DNA of 6,188 nt, from positions 1-6,188 of the forward strand of contig JAHJSJ010000315.1 in assembly GCA_018830415.1 (NCBI GenBank). Direction: 5' to 3'. Source of the stretch: Alphaproteobacteria bacterium (GTDB taxonomy: Bacteria; Pseudomonadota; Alphaproteobacteria; Sphingomonadales; Sphingomonadaceae). The position numbers were made by a program, and so were the translations under genes. Under the pieces are notes generated by a model. It saw nothing but the letters and a program-made list of their open reading frames with translations, did not search any database and was not told the origin of the DNA. Below are positions 5,413 to 6,188 of the stretch, one piece after another (position 1 is the first letter of the stretch; each line of letters starts with the position of its first letter).

Positions 5413-5844
5413 ATGCTTACCAAGATTTCCCTGCTGATCATGCGGGTGGGAACCGGAATGCTGCTGGTGCTGTGGGGCGGGGCGCGTCTCTTGAAAGAGG
5501 GTATGGGCCCCCATCTGGCCAATAAATACTACGGCGGGATTGGTGCTGACAGCACGCTGCAGCTCGCCTTTGCCGGGTTTGAAGTGGTGCTGGGCCTGCT
5601 GGTCGTGTTTGGCCTGTTTCGCAAATATAGCCTGATCGGATCTGCGGTGATTCTGGTTGGCGGTGTGCTGCCGATCTGGCGGCACTTCCTTGATCCCTAT
5701 GGCCAATACCTGTTTGCCAAGCCCGAAGACGCAAACCTGCTGTTCTTCCCTTCGCTAACGGTGGCGGGCGCGGCGCTGGCGCTGATTGCGCTGCGCGATA
5801 TGGATACTCTGGCGCTTGATAATCTGTTCGGCAAAAAACGCTGA
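5413..5844 (+). CDS. DoxX-like four-helix membrane protein
   Basis: The protein has 143 residues from ATG 5413, with GGGAG at 5400-5404 eight bases upstream. Four hydrophobic segments are visible: about 5-26 (with R11 and the WGGARLL end), 49-69 (AFAGFEVVLGLLVVFGLF), 73-92 and 108-127, with a basic end (GKKR). Length, helix count and the first-helix pattern R..G..L..WGG..L fit the DoxX/DoxX-like superfamily of inner-membrane proteins. Known relatives act with redox enzymes: DoxD in archaeal thiosulfate:quinone oxidoreductase, and mycobacterial DoxX in a complex with SodA and a thiosulfate sulfurtransferase. No cysteine or heme-binding pattern is seen. It starts 27 bases after the flavoprotein fusion, so it is very likely cotranscribed and may be its membrane partner (inference). 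The family is assigned from pattern, not alignment; an unrelated four-helix protein remains possible. Confidence 0.72.
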   Translation: MLTKISLLIMRVGTGMLLVLWGGARLLKEGMGPHLANKYYGGIGADSTLQLAFAGFEVVLGLLVVFGLFRKYSLIGSAVILVGGVLPIWRHFLDPYGQYLFAKPEDANLLFFPSLTVAGAALALIALRDMDTLALDNLFGKKR

Positions 5845-5857
5845 CACCGCCGCAGAC

Positions 5858-5871
5858 AGGAGTAGAATTTG
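5858..5871 (+). promoter_or_regulatory. AGGAG with TTG start for the nucleoside transporter
   Basis: AGGAG at 5858-5862 lies 6 bases before TTG 5869-5871. An in-frame TAG at 5863-5865 rules out any earlier start, and the next ATG would remove the first membrane helix. The TTG start is therefore well supported. Confidence 0.8.
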
Positions 5872-6188
5872 GAACTGTTTGACCAACTGCGAGGTCTGAT
5901 CGGCCTCGCGGTGCTTGTCGCGCTCGCGTGGGGTTTCAGCGAAGATCGCCGCAGCCATCCCGGCTGGCGCTGGATGCTGGGCGCGCTGGCGTTGCAAGGG
6001 CTGCTGGCGGTGCTGATCGTGCGGGTGCCGGTGGTGTGGCAGGCGGTGGGCCTTGCCAATTCCGCGGTCAGCGCGATTGAACAGGCGACGCTCAAGGGAT
6101 CATCCTACATGTTCGGCTACCTTGGCGGGGCGCCGCTGCCGTTTTCTCTGGCCGAGGGCGCGCAGCCGCCGCTGATCATCGCGTTCCA
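5869..6188 (+). CDS. Concentrative (CNT/NupC family) nucleoside transporter, N-terminal part
   Basis: The window shows 106 residues, and the gene runs off the right edge. The start is TTG 5869. The sequence begins MELFDQLRGLIGLAVLVALAW, a first membrane helix, followed by the CNT-like cytoplasmic turn SEDRRSHPGWRWMLGALALQ, a second helix (about 38-54), then AVSAIEQATLKGSSYMFGYLGG (about 66-87) and PLPF (89-92), leading into the next hydrophobic segment at PLIIAF. The order Trp-x-x-Ser-Glu-x-Arg-Arg, ALQ.LLA and FGYLGG.PLPF is typical of bacterial CNT proteins. These are inner-membrane symporters that import nucleosides using a sodium or proton gradient; full-length members have about 400 residues, so roughly a quarter is seen. 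It starts 24 bases after the DoxX-like gene with no terminator between, so it is probably read from the same transcript. Ion and nucleoside specificity cannot be told from this part. Confidence 0.85.
   Translation, partial: MELFDQLRGLIGLAVLVALAWGFSEDRRSHPGWRWMLGALALQGLLAVLIVRVPVVWQAVGLANSAVSAIEQATLKGSSYMFGYLGGAPLPFSLAEGAQPPLIIAF

Overview
The window is GC-rich and strongly biased to G/C in third codon positions. Gene starts include GTG and TTG preceded by good Shine-Dalgarno sequences. Protein style and gene content point to an alphaproteobacterium, most likely Sphingomonadales (Erythrobacter/Sphingomonas-like). That is a judgement from sequence style; there is no rRNA or other marker here. 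I see no mobile element, tRNA, rRNA or CRISPR array, and the region reads as chromosomal.

Layout. The left third is on the minus strand. A cut-off gene of unknown function runs off the left edge (1-228). A gap of about 180 bases follows, holding a long hairpin that is probably the terminator of the next gene. Two tandem minus-strand genes come next (411-1142 and 1200-1865). They encode exported proteins that are clearly paralogues: both carry the block CELHVWPA, a second conserved cysteine in CY[SA]EL, a DVFYQ motif, RQF, FPP[KR]E and AALDE. I know no named family for them. They are transcribed away from a 235-base divergent control region (1866-2100).

The right two thirds are a plus-strand gene series, probably one operon. 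It starts with a soluble-type FAD/pyridine-nucleotide oxidoreductase related to the flavoprotein half fused to SelD in some bacteria (2101-3204). Next is a large fusion of a TVP38/TMEM64 (VTT) membrane domain to a dihydrolipoamide dehydrogenase/MerA-like flavoprotein (3247-5385). Then come a four-helix DoxX-like membrane protein (5413-5844) and the N-terminal part of a concentrative (CNT) nucleoside transporter that runs off the right edge (5869-6188). Gaps are 24 to 42 bases with no terminator visible between them.

Reading of the whole. The plus-strand genes suggest a membrane-associated redox module: two flavoproteins, one with its own membrane anchor, plus a DoxX-type partner. The co-located nucleoside transporter may only share the promoter. 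The divergent exported paralogue pair is the least explained part of the window and the best candidate for something undescribed. Substrates of both flavoproteins cannot be read from the sequence, but a mercuric reductase role for the fusion is argued against by missing residues.
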